From: Metabacillus lacus
GTDB lineage: Bacteria; Bacillota; Bacilli; Bacillales; Bacillaceae
Direction: 5' to 3'
NCBI RefSeq assembly: GCF_009674805.1
Contig: NZ_WKKI01000002.1
Coordinates: forward strand, 146,763-210,762
Length of the DNA stretch: 64,000 nucleotides
The notes beneath the pieces were generated by a model. That model saw only the letters and a program-made list of their open reading frames with translations. It was not told where the DNA came from and ran no database searches. Position 1 is the stretch's first letter, and the number at the start of each line of letters is the position of its first letter. Both the position numbers and the translations under genes were made by a program. Of this stretch, positions 57,069 to 64,000 are shown in pieces.

Positions 57069-58097
57069 TTAATCACAGAAGATATGTTTTCCGATTTGCT
57101 TCTTTTGCGGGCGGCCCCATATCCAGCCGCTTGTAGCAGTAATGGGATTAAAATAGTACATTGCATTTTCGGAAGGATCCCAGCCATTTATCGCATCCAT
57201 TACTGCTTCTTTTGCTCTTTCGTTCGGTGTCAGCCAGATTTGACCATCTGCTACAGCAGTAAAAGCTCTAGGTTCAAAAATTACACCTGAAATTGTATTT
57301 GGAAAAGTAGGGCTGTTCAGGCGATTCAAGATAACTGCTGCCACTGCCACCTGGCCGACGTAAGGTTCGCCCCGCGCTTCCCCGTATACGGCATTGGCCA
57401 TCAGCTGAATGTCATTTTGCGAAAAACCTTCCGGCATGTTCACAGCGGCATTCTGCTGCTGAGGCTCTGCTTGTTCTTCAGGCTGTGCCTGCTGATCCGG
57501 TTGAGCCTGCTCTTCAGGCTGAGGCTGTGGAGGCTGCCCTTGTTCCTGAGACTGTTCTTGCGGCTGTTCTGGCGTTTCCTGCCCTTCTGTACCTTCCCCG
57601 GCTGGCTGCCGGGCAGCATATTGTTTTTCCTGCTGAGCTCTTCTTGCTTCAGCCTGCTGCTTAAATTTTGCTTTTTCAGCCTTAGTAGGAGCTACCTGCT
57701 GTTTCAGCGGAATTCCGCCGTAGTGAGTAAAATCTCTGCCCTTATTCAGCTGTGTATGCACAAATTCAGCATAAAACTTCGTGTAGTCGGCAAGCATATT
57801 TTTCGTTTTCGTGCCTACCAGTCCATCAATTTCCTTCAGCTCAAATTGATGTTGAAAATTGCGGACTGCCCAGTAAGTACTCCACCCATACACACCATCA
57901 ATCGGCCCATGATAATATCCGTTATACTGAAGCCTGGCCTGCAGCTCAACCACATCATCCCCCGTGGCTCCTCTTTGGATAACCTGAGCTGTGAATGCAT
58001 GGGCTGTATGGGATGGAAGTGCCACAAAATGAGTGATGCTCAAAATTGCTGCTAACAAGATCAACACAGTCGTGGTTTTAACATTCTTCTTTTTCAT
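57069..58097 (-). CDS. sleB: Spore cortex-lytic enzyme SleB
   Basis: SleB is a lytic transglycosylase that degrades cortex peptidoglycan in germination. It has a signal peptide (residues 1-34), a peptidoglycan-binding domain (about 38-105, GATGDDVVELQARLQYNGYY) and the hydrolase_2 catalytic domain (about 225-342) with the catalytic glutamate in VYGEARGEPYVGQVAVAAV. The linker (about 140-222) is unusually long and rich in Gln, Pro and Glu, which makes the protein about 37 residues longer than B. subtilis SleB (305). The ATG at 58097 has GGAGG upstream. A forespore sigma-G promoter is expected just upstream; I see only weak candidates. Confidence 0.95.
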   Translation of the reverse strand: MKKKNVKTTTVLILLAAILSITHFVALPSHTAHAFTAQVIQRGATGDDVVELQARLQYNGYYHGPIDGVYGWSTYWAVRNFQHQFELKEIDGLVGTKTKNMLADYTKFYAEFVHTQLNKGRDFTHYGGIPLKQQVAPTKAEKAKFKQQAEARRAQQEKQYAARQPAGEGTEGQETPEQPQEQSQEQGQPPQPQPEEQAQPDQQAQPEEQAEPQQQNAAVNMPEGFSQNDIQLMANAVYGEARGEPYVGQVAVAAVILNRLNSPTFPNTISGVIFEPRAFTAVADGQIWLTPNERAKEAVMDAINGWDPSENAMYYFNPITATSGWIWGRPQKKQIGKHIFCD

Positions 58098-58232
58098 CTT
58101 GCTGCCTCCAATCATTGTAAATTTGTTATATTGTATTTTTTGTTGCCGCTGGTATTTTATTCGCCATTTGATGAAAAAAGGAAAATAATCAGGTGCTTTT
58201 CATTCACGGATGGCAATTCACAGTTCAATTGT

Positions 58233-58268
58233 GAAAAAAAAAATAAGACTGACAGGGCGTCAGCCTTA
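58233..58268 (-). terminator. Intrinsic terminator after prsW
   Basis: A 9-bp RNA stem with one G-U pair (AAGGCUGAC/GUCAGUCUU, 5-nt loop) is followed by A and ten U residues. It overlaps the prsW stop and separates it from sleB. Confidence 0.9.
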
Positions 58269-58925
58269 ATAATCCGCATGCTGTTCTATAACATTTGCTT
58301 TTCTTGCCTTTCGCAAACCAAACCACCATAAGAAAACCATGAACGGGAGAATGATAAACAGCCAATGATGGTAAAGATACAAAATTAAATCATAGGTGCC
58401 GTGCAGCAAAAACGGGATAAATAAAGAGAGAAACAGCCATTTTGGCCTATCCTTTTTTTCTGAAAACTTGCTTTTTCCAAGATAATAGCCCATCACGACT
58501 CCAAAAAGAGCATGACTCGATACCGGTAGCATGGCCCTTCCAAATGCATGCTCAATTCCGTTTGCAAATAGATAAAGGATGTTTTCAAAGGTCGCAAAAC
58601 CCATGGCGACTGCAACACTGTACACAATACCGTCATAATGCTCCGAGAATTGCACATGCTGATAGATTGTATAGAACAGAATAAACCACTTGAAAAACTC
58701 TTCAAGAAATCCATATGTAAAAAAGATATGGACAGCAGGATTGGAGAAAACCTGCTCCAGTTCTATCACATACTGTAAAAACATGATTGGAAATACAAGC
58801 AAAACCCCAAAAATGAAAGCTCTGATGACCATTGAAACCGGTTCTGTTTCATATTTGTCTCTTAAATAAAAATAACTGAGGAGTGCAAGTCCCGGCGCAA
58901 TTCCGGCAGAAATGATCGCAAGCAT
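58266..58925 (-). CDS. prsW: Intramembrane protease PrsW
   Basis: PrsW makes the first cut in anti-sigma factor RsiW under envelope stress in B. subtilis. The 219-residue membrane protein has several helices and the conserved glutamate/histidine motifs of the family: [23 protein letters not shown] and [15 protein letters not shown], then [10 protein letters not shown]. It diverges from ansA; an 18-bp palindrome lies in the shared upstream region. Confidence 0.93.
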   Translation of the reverse strand: MLAIISAGIAPGLALLSYFYLRDKYETEPVSMVIRAFIFGVLLVFPIMFLQYVIELEQVFSNPAVHIFFTYGFLEEFFKWFILFYTIYQHVQFSEHYDGIVYSVAVAMGFATFENILYLFANGIEHAFGRAMLPVSSHALFGVVMGYYLGKSKFSEKKDRPKWLFLSLFIPFLLHGTYDLILYLYHHWLFIILPFMVFLWWFGLRKARKANVIEQHADY

Positions 58926-58986
58926 TCAAAAGCCTCATTTCTTGAAATATCTTCTAAATAACATCGTACCATGTTCCTATTGAATT

Positions 58987-59004
58987 GAAAATGTATACAT
59001 TTTC
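58987..59004. promoter_or_regulatory. Perfect 18-bp palindrome between prsW and ansA
   Basis: GAAAATGTATACATTTTC is a perfect inverted repeat in the 163-bp divergent region. It lies 22 bp upstream of the candidate ansA -35 and overlaps the likely prsW -35. This is the form of an operator for a dimeric regulator. Confidence 0.5.
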
Positions 59005-59025
59005 TAACTTTGGCTTTCTTCGTCG

Positions 59026-59055
59026 TTGATTTTTCTACTCGTAATCCTTTATTCT
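59026..59055 (+). promoter_or_regulatory. Candidate sigma-A promoter of ansA
   Basis: TTGATT, 18-bp spacer, TATTCT on the plus strand, 34 bp before the ansA start. Confidence 0.5.
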
Positions 59056-59088
59056 ATATCAATAGAAAGATTCATTGGGGGAGAAAAG

Positions 59089-60060
59089 ATGAAAAAGATA
59101 TTAATCCTTCATACTGGAGGAACCATTTCAATGGAGCAGGACGACAAAACGGGAGAAGTGAAACCGGGACAGGAAAATCCGCTGATGCTGAACAGCGCTC
59201 ATTTATTTGAAGATGTGAATTTTCTTATGGAAGAAGTATTTTATCTGCCCTCTCCCCACATTACTCCAGCTGAAATGCTGAAGCTGAAATGTAAAATTGA
59301 AGACTATACAAAGAGTGATCAAATAGATGGAGTGGTAATCACTCACGGCACCGATACTCTTGAAGAAACAGCGTATTTTTTAGATATCGTATTAACAACC
59401 GAGATACCAGTTGTGTTAACAGGAGCAATGCGCTCCAGCAATGAGCTTGGATCAGACGGGCTGTACAATCTTATTTCGGCTGTTCGTGTAGCATCCGCTG
59501 ATGAAGCTCGTGAAAAAGGCGTTCTTGTTGTGATGAATGATGAGGTTCATACTGCCAAAAACGTGACTAAAACCCACACTTCCAATGTGAGCACATTTCA
59601 GAGCCCTCAATATGGTCCGATTGGAATTGTAAATAAAAAGGGCGTGAATTTTCATCATATGCCCCTGTTATCTGAAAGAATTCCTGTCACCAGTATTAAC
59701 AAAAATGTTCTGCTGCTTAAAGCTTATGCCGGCATGGATGAATTTATTTTTGACTTAATAGGAAACAGTACCTTGGACGGTCTTGTGATTGAAGCGCTGG
59801 GACAGGGAAATCTGCCGCCAAAAGTAGCACAGGCAGTGCAAAAACTCATAAACAGGAAAATCCCTGTCGTGATGGTTTCCCGCTGCTTTAACGGCGTAGT
59901 TCAGGATATCTATGCATATGAAGGCGGCGGAAAGCAGCTTAAAGATATGGGCGTGATATTAAGCAACGGCCTTAATGGTCAGAAAGCCCGGATTAAGCTG
60001 ATGCTTGCACTACAAACAACTAAAAACATAGAAAAACTGGAGCAAATTTTTTCACATTAA
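59089..60060 (+). CDS. ansA: Type I L-asparaginase
   Basis: AnsA hydrolyses asparagine to aspartate and ammonia in the cytoplasm. The 323 residues have both catalytic threonine motifs, LHTGGTISM at the N-terminus and VITHGTDTLEETAYFLD near residue 85, then VLTGAMRSSNELGSDG and a LGQGNLPP segment. No signal peptide is present, which fits type I. The ATG at 59089 has GGGGGAG upstream. It is a plus-strand single gene with its own terminator. No ansB follows. Confidence 0.95.
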   Translation: MKKILILHTGGTISMEQDDKTGEVKPGQENPLMLNSAHLFEDVNFLMEEVFYLPSPHITPAEMLKLKCKIEDYTKSDQIDGVVITHGTDTLEETAYFLDIVLTTEIPVVLTGAMRSSNELGSDGLYNLISAVRVASADEAREKGVLVVMNDEVHTAKNVTKTHTSNVSTFQSPQYGPIGIVNKKGVNFHHMPLLSERIPVTSINKNVLLLKAYAGMDEFIFDLIGNSTLDGLVIEALGQGNLPPKVAQAVQKLINRKIPVVMVSRCFNGVVQDIYAYEGGGKQLKDMGVILSNGLNGQKARIKLMLALQTTKNIEKLEQIFSH

Positions 60061-60092
60061 AAAAATCAAGGGCTAACCCCTTGATTTTTTTT
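60058..60092. terminator. Bidirectional terminator between ansA and bdr
   Basis: ATCAAGGG/CCCTTGAT with a short loop is flanked by A5 and T8 runs. It ends ansA on the plus strand and bdr on the minus strand. Confidence 0.88.
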
Positions 60093-61053
60093 CGTACTCC
60101 AGAATGCTGGCAGCAATTGAATCTCCATGAAACCTTCCGTTTTCTATAAATATTTCATTGGCATTATTCCCGGCCGCAATTACTCCTGCTATAAAGATAC
60201 CCTCTACATTTGTTTCCATGGTTTCATGACTGTAATAAGGACGCCCTGTTTCTTCATCAATGGAGATCCCCATCTTACGCAGAAAGTTATGATCAGGATG
60301 ATAGCCAGTCATTGCAAATACGAAATCGTTCTGTATGGTAATCTGTTCTTTGCAGTTCTTGGTATACGACAATGTATCCTGCGCTATTTTATCCACAAGG
60401 GAATTAAACTCCATTGTAATCGTGCCGTTTCGAACAAGCGCATGGAATTCGGGAAGAATCCACGGCTTCACACTTGCCGAATACTCGCTTCCCCTGTAAA
60501 GGACCGTTACATCTGCACCAGCTTTGACGAGTTCCAGCGCTGCATCCACACTTGAATTTTTCCCGCCGATCACCGCCACCCGCTTACCGAAAAATGGGTG
60601 TCCTTCTTTAAAATAATGGGATACCTTCGGAAGCTCTTCGCCTGGAATGCCCATATAATTCGGATGATCATAATAACCGGTCGCTATAATGATATAGGAA
60701 GCTTCATACTGTGCTTTATCTGTATATACCAAAAATCCGTTTTGCGCTTTTTGGACTTCTTCCGCCTTTTCGAAAGCATTGATACGCAGTTCTTTTCTCC
60801 TCACTACTTCCCTGTAGTAGCTGAGAGCCTGATTTCTGACAGGTTTTCTGTTTTCTGTTATAAATGCGACGTCGCCAATCTCCAACTTCTCGCTCGAACT
60901 GAAGAATGTTTGATGAGTTGGATAATTGTAGATTGCATTGACGATGTTACCCTTTTCAATAACAAGAGGATTCATTCCAATATTTTTCAAGGCTATCGCT
61001 GCAGCAAGGCCGCAGGGCCCTCCACCTATAATGATGGCTTTTTCTTTATTCAT
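60073..61053 (-). CDS. bdr: Bacilliredoxin reductase (YpdA)
   Basis: YpdA is a flavin-dependent NADPH disulfide reductase that keeps bacillithiol and bacilliredoxins reduced. The 326 residues show an N-terminal FAD motif with the redox cysteine, IIGGGPCGLAAAIALKNIG (Cys14 position), a second nucleotide-binding VAVIGGKNSSVDAALELVKAGADV, and a C-terminal FAD site EGIFIAGVIAAGNNANEI. It completes the same redox system as bshA. It follows gudB; its -10 overlaps the gudB terminator hairpin. Confidence 0.94.
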   Translation of the reverse strand: MNKEKAIIIGGGPCGLAAAIALKNIGMNPLVIEKGNIVNAIYNYPTHQTFFSSSEKLEIGDVAFITENRKPVRNQALSYYREVVRRKELRINAFEKAEEVQKAQNGFLVYTDKAQYEASYIIIATGYYDHPNYMGIPGEELPKVSHYFKEGHPFFGKRVAVIGGKNSSVDAALELVKAGADVTVLYRGSEYSASVKPWILPEFHALVRNGTITMEFNSLVDKIAQDTLSYTKNCKEQITIQNDFVFAMTGYHPDHNFLRKMGISIDEETGRPYYSHETMETNVEGIFIAGVIAAGNNANEIFIENGRFHGDSIAASILEYEKKSRG

Positions 61054-61082
61054 GGGAAGTCACTCCATATGATCTGTTGTAC

Positions 61083-61118
61083 TGCAAAAAATCTCCTATA
61101 CAATGATAGGAGATTTTT
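61083..61118 (-). terminator. Intrinsic terminator between gudB and bdr
   Basis: A 12-13-bp stem (AAAAATCTCCTAT with its complement) is followed by UUUUUU on the minus strand, only 30 bp before the bdr start. Confidence 0.9.
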
Positions 61119-61131
61119 CAGTCAGTTGCAA
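61103..61131 (-). promoter_or_regulatory. Candidate bdr promoter nested in the gudB terminator
   Basis: TTGCAA, 17-bp spacer, TATCAT on the minus strand. The -10 lies within the terminator hairpin, so the bdr transcript would start in its 3' arm. Confidence 0.5.
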
Positions 61132-61149
61132 ATAGAAGGGCTTCAGGAT

Positions 61150-62421
61150 TTAAATCCAGCCTCTGAAACGTGAGGCTTCAGCCATCTTCCTTACACCAAC
61201 CATATAAGCTGCCAGCCTCATATCTACTCTGCGGTTTGAAGCTGTGTCATAAATATTTCCAAAAGATTTTACCATTACTTTTTCCAGTTTTTCTTCCACT
61301 TCTTCTTCTGTCCAGTAATACCCCTGATTGTTCTGAACCCATTCAAAATAGGAAACGGTTACTCCCCCTGCACTGGCAAGAACATCAGGAACAAGCAGGA
61401 TTCCCCGGTCTGTTAATATTCTTGTTCCTTCGAGTGTGGTTGGGCCGTTCGCAGCCTCCACTACAATGCTTGCTTTAATATTATGGGCATTGTCTTCCGT
61501 AATTTGATTTTCAATTGCCGCAGGTACAAGGATATCGCAATCCAGCTCCAGCAGCTCGTTATTGGTAATCGTATTGTTAAACAGCTTTGTAATTGTTCCG
61601 AAGCTGTCTCTGCGGTCAAGCAGATAATCAATATCGAGGCCGTCTTCATCATGAAGCCCGCCATATGCATCAGAAATACCGATTACCTTTGCTCCTGCAT
61701 CATGCATAAATTTCGCAAGATAGCTTCCTGCGTTTCCAAATCCCTGCACGACAACACGGGCACCCTGCAGAGTAATGCCTTTCTTTTTAGCCGCCTCACC
61801 AATACAGATTGTCACGCCTTTTGCAGTAGCTGACTCCCGTCCGTGGGATCCTCCAAGCACAAGCGGCTTGCCTGTAATGAAGCCCGGGGAATTGAATTCA
61901 TCTATCCGGCTGTATTCGTCCATCATCCACGCCATAATCTGCGAATTTGTAAAAACATCAGGAGCCGGTATATCCTTTGTAGGCCCGACAATCTGGCTGA
62001 TTGCCCGAACATAGCCCCTGCTCAGCCTTTCAAGCTCTCTGAATGACATGTCTCGGGGATCACAGACGATACCCCCTTTTCCCCCGCCATAAGGCAAGTC
62101 AACAATTCCGCATTTTAAACTCATCCATATCGAAAGCGCTTTAACTTCCTTTTCAGAAACTTGAGGATGAAATCTGATTCCGCCCTTTGTCGGTCCAACA
62201 GCATCATTATGCTGTGCACGGTAGCCGGTAAAGATTTTTACAGAGCCATCATCCATTCTTACAGGTATTTTTACTGTCATCATTCGGATTGGTTCTTTTA
62301 ACAATTCATATACTTCTTCAGGATAACCCAGCTTTTCAAGGGCCTTATGTATCACCGTTTGAGTTGATTTTAAGACATCATGAGTGTCCTTCTGTTTTCC
62401 GGTGTTTTTTTCGGCTACCAT
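61150..62421 (-). CDS. gudB: NAD-specific glutamate dehydrogenase
   Basis: GudB deaminates glutamate to 2-oxoglutarate for catabolism. The 423-residue Glu/Leu/Phe/Val dehydrogenase has GPTKGGIRFHPQVSEKEV, the catalytic GGGKGGIVCDP with its active-site Lys, and the NAD-binding VVVQGFGNAGSYLAKF. B. subtilis 168 has a 9-bp duplication (VKAVKA) that inactivates GudB; here EKEVKALSIWM has a single copy, so the enzyme should be active. Both RocG and GudB fit this family; position next to ypdA and mecB supports GudB. Confidence 0.94.
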   Translation of the reverse strand: MVAEKNTGKQKDTHDVLKSTQTVIHKALEKLGYPEEVYELLKEPIRMMTVKIPVRMDDGSVKIFTGYRAQHNDAVGPTKGGIRFHPQVSEKEVKALSIWMSLKCGIVDLPYGGGKGGIVCDPRDMSFRELERLSRGYVRAISQIVGPTKDIPAPDVFTNSQIMAWMMDEYSRIDEFNSPGFITGKPLVLGGSHGRESATAKGVTICIGEAAKKKGITLQGARVVVQGFGNAGSYLAKFMHDAGAKVIGISDAYGGLHDEDGLDIDYLLDRRDSFGTITKLFNNTITNNELLELDCDILVPAAIENQITEDNAHNIKASIVVEAANGPTTLEGTRILTDRGILLVPDVLASAGGVTVSYFEWVQNNQGYYWTEEEVEEKLEKVMVKSFGNIYDTASNRRVDMRLAAYMVGVRKMAEASRFRGWI

Positions 62422-62481
62422 TCAGTAAACCTCCTAATATACATTCAAGTTAAAAATAGTGGCGTCCACCTTTCATGACAT

Positions 62482-62509
62482 AGTATACACCTTCCCTCTC
62501 TTTCTGCAA
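62482..62509 (-). promoter_or_regulatory. Sigma-A promoter of gudB
   Basis: TTGCAG, 16-bp spacer, TATACT on the minus strand, about 55 bp upstream of the gudB start. Confidence 0.6.
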
Positions 62510-62549
62510 AGACAAAACAATTCAATCTGGAGAAAAATTGCATTTAATT

Positions 62550-62563
62550 TGTAAGCGATTACA
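62550..62563. promoter_or_regulatory. CcpA cre site upstream of gudB
   Basis: TGTAAGCGATTACA matches the CcpA operator consensus (TGWAARCGYTWNCW-type) except at one symmetric centre base. Its centre is about 50 bp upstream of the gudB -35, so it does not overlap the promoter core. Confidence 0.75.
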
Positions 62564-62701
62564 AATAGGGGGTTTAGAATATAAAAAAACATTTCAGCGG
62601 GCATTTAAGAAGATGATTATGCGCGGGAAAAGACGGTCTAATTTCAAAGCCAGCATGGATATTCACTGTAAGCGGCCCGTATTTATCAGCAGATCATTCC
62701 A
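62564..62701. other. Remainder of the gudB-mecB gap
   Basis: Apart from the gudB promoter, the cre site and the mecB terminator I see no feature in this gap. A plus-strand 71-codon frame from 62538 overlaps the mecB terminator and lacks a ribosome site. Confidence 0.4.
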
Positions 62702-62735
62702 TATAAAAAAAGCGGTAAAATTATCACCGCTTTTC
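62702..62735 (-). terminator. Intrinsic terminator after mecB
   Basis: Minus-strand stem AAAAGCGGT/ACCGCTTTT with a 9-nt loop and a U run. It overlaps the mecB stop. Confidence 0.88.
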
Positions 62736-63317
62736 TCCAAAGAATTGATTTAAACCCTGGATGGCGAAATCAGCAAATATCTCTTTGCCGTATTCCTTAA
62801 TCCTGTATTTAGTATAAGTTGTCGGACTCCCATATTCTGCGAGAACTGCAATGAGATGATCCAATGAAATATATTGTTCGCCGTCAATCAGCAGGTAATA
62901 GCAGCTGTTAAAAAAGTAAACGGAACCGCCGTTTACGTCCAGCCTGTTCAGGCAGCCTGACAGCTGAATTAAATCTTCAAAGCTTTGAAATTCATATACG
63001 ATGTCGCTTGTTTCATCAAGCTTCACCTGCATTTCTATATAATCATCTTCGTACTCTTCCTCAGTATCTTCATTTTCATGATTTTTAGTTACAATGATAA
63101 CCATACCTTGCGCCTGGAGAGAATACACTTCAACAGCCACTGGTCCATGAGCTTCAAAACCAAGCTCCTCGCTGGCTTCGTTCATCATTTCCCTAAATAG
63201 CTGATGAACCTTCAAGGAGTCCTTCCAAAGGTCCTCTTTTGTTAAACCCCGGTCAACAAGATCGTCGATTGTTAAAAAGATTTTAATTTTGTTGTAGTTC
63301 AGACGCTCCAGCCGCAT
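62724..63317 (-). CDS. mecB: ClpC adaptor protein MecB (YpbH)
   Basis: A MecA-family adaptor that delivers proteins to ClpCP. The N-terminal substrate domain (MRLERLNYNKIKIFLTIDDL, residues 1-80) is followed by an acidic linker (NEDTEEEYEDDYIEMQV) and the C-terminal ClpC-binding domain (about 110-197, with YYLLIDGEQYISLDHLIAVLAEYG and TKYRIKEYGK). The linear order and length (197) fit YpbH better than MecA (about 218). The ATG at 63317 has AGGAGGG upstream. Confidence 0.92.
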   Translation of the reverse strand: MRLERLNYNKIKIFLTIDDLVDRGLTKEDLWKDSLKVHQLFREMMNEASEELGFEAHGPVAVEVYSLQAQGMVIIVTKNHENEDTEEEYEDDYIEMQVKLDETSDIVYEFQSFEDLIQLSGCLNRLDVNGGSVYFFNSCYYLLIDGEQYISLDHLIAVLAEYGSPTTYTKYRIKEYGKEIFADFAIQGLNQFFGEKR

Positions 63318-63394
63318 TGTTTTCCCTCCTGCCGTCACACTTATCTCCATTCATACTATGTGAAATAAGAAAGTTGGTTCTTGAATTTGTTAAC

Positions 63395-63423
63395 AGTTTA
63401 CACTGTCAGCAAAAAGAAGACAA
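63395..63423 (-). promoter_or_regulatory. Candidate promoter of mecB
   Basis: TTGTCT, 17-bp spacer, TAAACT on the minus strand in the short gap after the B12-binding gene. Confidence 0.45.
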
Positions 63424-63431
63424 GCCTTTGT

Positions 63432-64000
63432 TCATGTGTACTGTGTCTGGAGCTTTTTTCTCAGCCATGTATCCCAATCTCCGCGAGTCTCGCCGACAAT
63501 GTGATCTGAGAATGGTTCCAACTCTTTTAGGGTTGCACGTTGAAAAGCTGTTCCGCCAAGGCCGATGATAAGTTCTTCATACTTTTCTTCCAGCCGGTCA
63601 ACAAGCTGAAGTGTTTTAGGAAGGTTAGCAATCAGCGTGCAGGCCAGAAACAGGAACTTCGGCTGAATCTGATCCAGCACAATATCGATATCACCTTCAG
63701 CAATGCTTGACCCTAAATAGATTACTTCAAACCCCTGTCTTCTTAAATACAAAGTATAAATCAGCAGGCCAAGCTCATGCCATTCATCCGGACCGCAAAC
63801 AGCGATTACCTTTGGCAGCAACCCATTTACCGGCAGAGTGTGAAGTATCATCCCGATTCTGGAACGAAGAAACGACGAAGCAAAATGCTCATGTGCAGAG
63901 GTGATTTTGCCAGTTTCCCATAAATCGCCTATTTTCACGAGCATTGTACCCAGTATATCTATAACCACCTTATCGATGGAATATAAACTAAATGCTTTAT
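63432..64000 (-). CDS. Cobalamin-binding protein, CarH/LitR-like, C-terminal part (cut by window edge)
   Basis: The visible 189 residues (the frame stays open to position 64000) form a helical cap domain followed by a Rossmann-type B12-binding domain. The cap has WETGKITSAHEHFASSFLRSRI, which contains the Wx9EH motif of adenosylcobalamin photoreceptors of the CarH type. The B12 domain has GPDEWHELGLLIYTLYLRRQ with the ExHxxG cobalt-ligand motif, then VIYLGSS and IIGLGGTAF. An N-terminal MerR-type DNA-binding domain would lie beyond the window. I infer a light- or B12-responsive transcription repressor; a B12 protein without DNA binding is the alternative. It has no counterpart at this position in B. 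subtilis. Confidence 0.82.
   Translation of the reverse strand, partial: KAFSLYSIDKVVIDILGTMLVKIGDLWETGKITSAHEHFASSFLRSRIGMILHTLPVNGLLPKVIAVCGPDEWHELGLLIYTLYLRRQGFEVIYLGSSIAEGDIDIVLDQIQPKFLFLACTLIANLPKTLQLVDRLEEKYEELIIGLGGTAFQRATLKELEPFSDHIVGETRGDWDTWLRKKLQTQYT

Noticed and set aside
57417..58055. 212-codon plus-strand frame across sleB with RLCLLFRL-like repeats
   Set aside because: The repeats mirror the Gln/Pro/Glu linker of SleB on the other strand. The sleB frame has a signal peptide, domains and a ribosome site.
62538..62753. 71-codon plus-strand frame upstream of gudB
   Set aside because: It crosses the cre site and the mecB terminator, runs into mecB antisense and has no ribosome site before its start.

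Overview
This window is a stretch of ordinary chromosome from an endospore-forming member of the Bacillaceae. Gene content and order follow the Bacillus subtilis region from nth/dnaD to mecB/gudB almost gene for gene. Nearly everything reads on the minus strand; only ypjC, ypzI and ansA read on the plus strand. I see no rRNA or tRNA genes, CRISPR arrays, insertion sequences or prophage. Base composition is moderately AT-rich throughout, with no abrupt change that would mark an island.

Layout from low to high coordinate (transcription mostly runs the other way). 1-7.8 kb: nth (cut by the window edge), dnaD, asnS, aspB, ypmB, ypmA and dinG. 7.9-15.5 kb: pantothenate genes panD-panC-panB behind their own promoter and a structured leader, then birA, cca, bshA, mgsA, dapB and ypjD. 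15.6-23.8 kb: ypjC, ypjB, ypjA, the menaquinol:cytochrome c reductase genes qcrABC, ypiF, ypiB, ypiA and an unrecognised gene with a degenerate amidohydrolase look. 23.9-36.5 kb: the aromatic amino acid supraoperon, transcribed aroC-aroB-aroH-trpEDCFBA-hisC-tyrA-aroA. 37-42.5 kb: cheR, ndk, hepT-menG-hepS (menaquinone side chain and final methylation), mtrB (TRAP), folE and hbs. 43-52 kb: spoIVA, yphF, yphE, gpsA, der, the YIEGIA gene with its small partner, yphA, ypzI and fni. 52-58.9 kb: ypfD, plsC, cmk, ypfB, ypfA, ypeB, sleB and prsW. 59-64 kb: ansA, bdr, gudB, mecB and the 3' part of a CarH/LitR-type cobalamin-binding protein.

The genes connect in several ways. TRAP (mtrB) is encoded here, and so is its target: the trpE leader carries nine regularly spaced GAG/UAG triplets, an intrinsic terminator, a competing 6-bp antiterminator and a hairpin over the trpE ribosome binding site. 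hepS/hepT and menG supply menaquinone for the QcrABC complex. bshA (bacillithiol synthesis) and bdr (bacilliredoxin reductase) belong to one redox system, yet bshB1, which lies between mgsA and bshA in B. subtilis, is absent. Sporulation and germination genes (spoIVA, ypjB, YIEGIA, sleB/ypeB, prsW) show that the organism forms spores.

The most notable items are: (1) the CarH-like B12 protein at the right edge, with Wx9EH and ExHxxG motifs that suggest light-responsive regulation; (2) the panB leader, with promoter, roughly 190-nt RNA and terminator, a good candidate for the orphan pan RNA motif; (3) the complete TRAP-controlled trp leader; (4) the missing bshB1; (5) the unrecognised protein at 22.9-23.8 kb; (6) a 51-bp-period repeat block upstream of aroC; (7) a consensus cre site upstream of an intact gudB. 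I did not find a large new multi-gene system.
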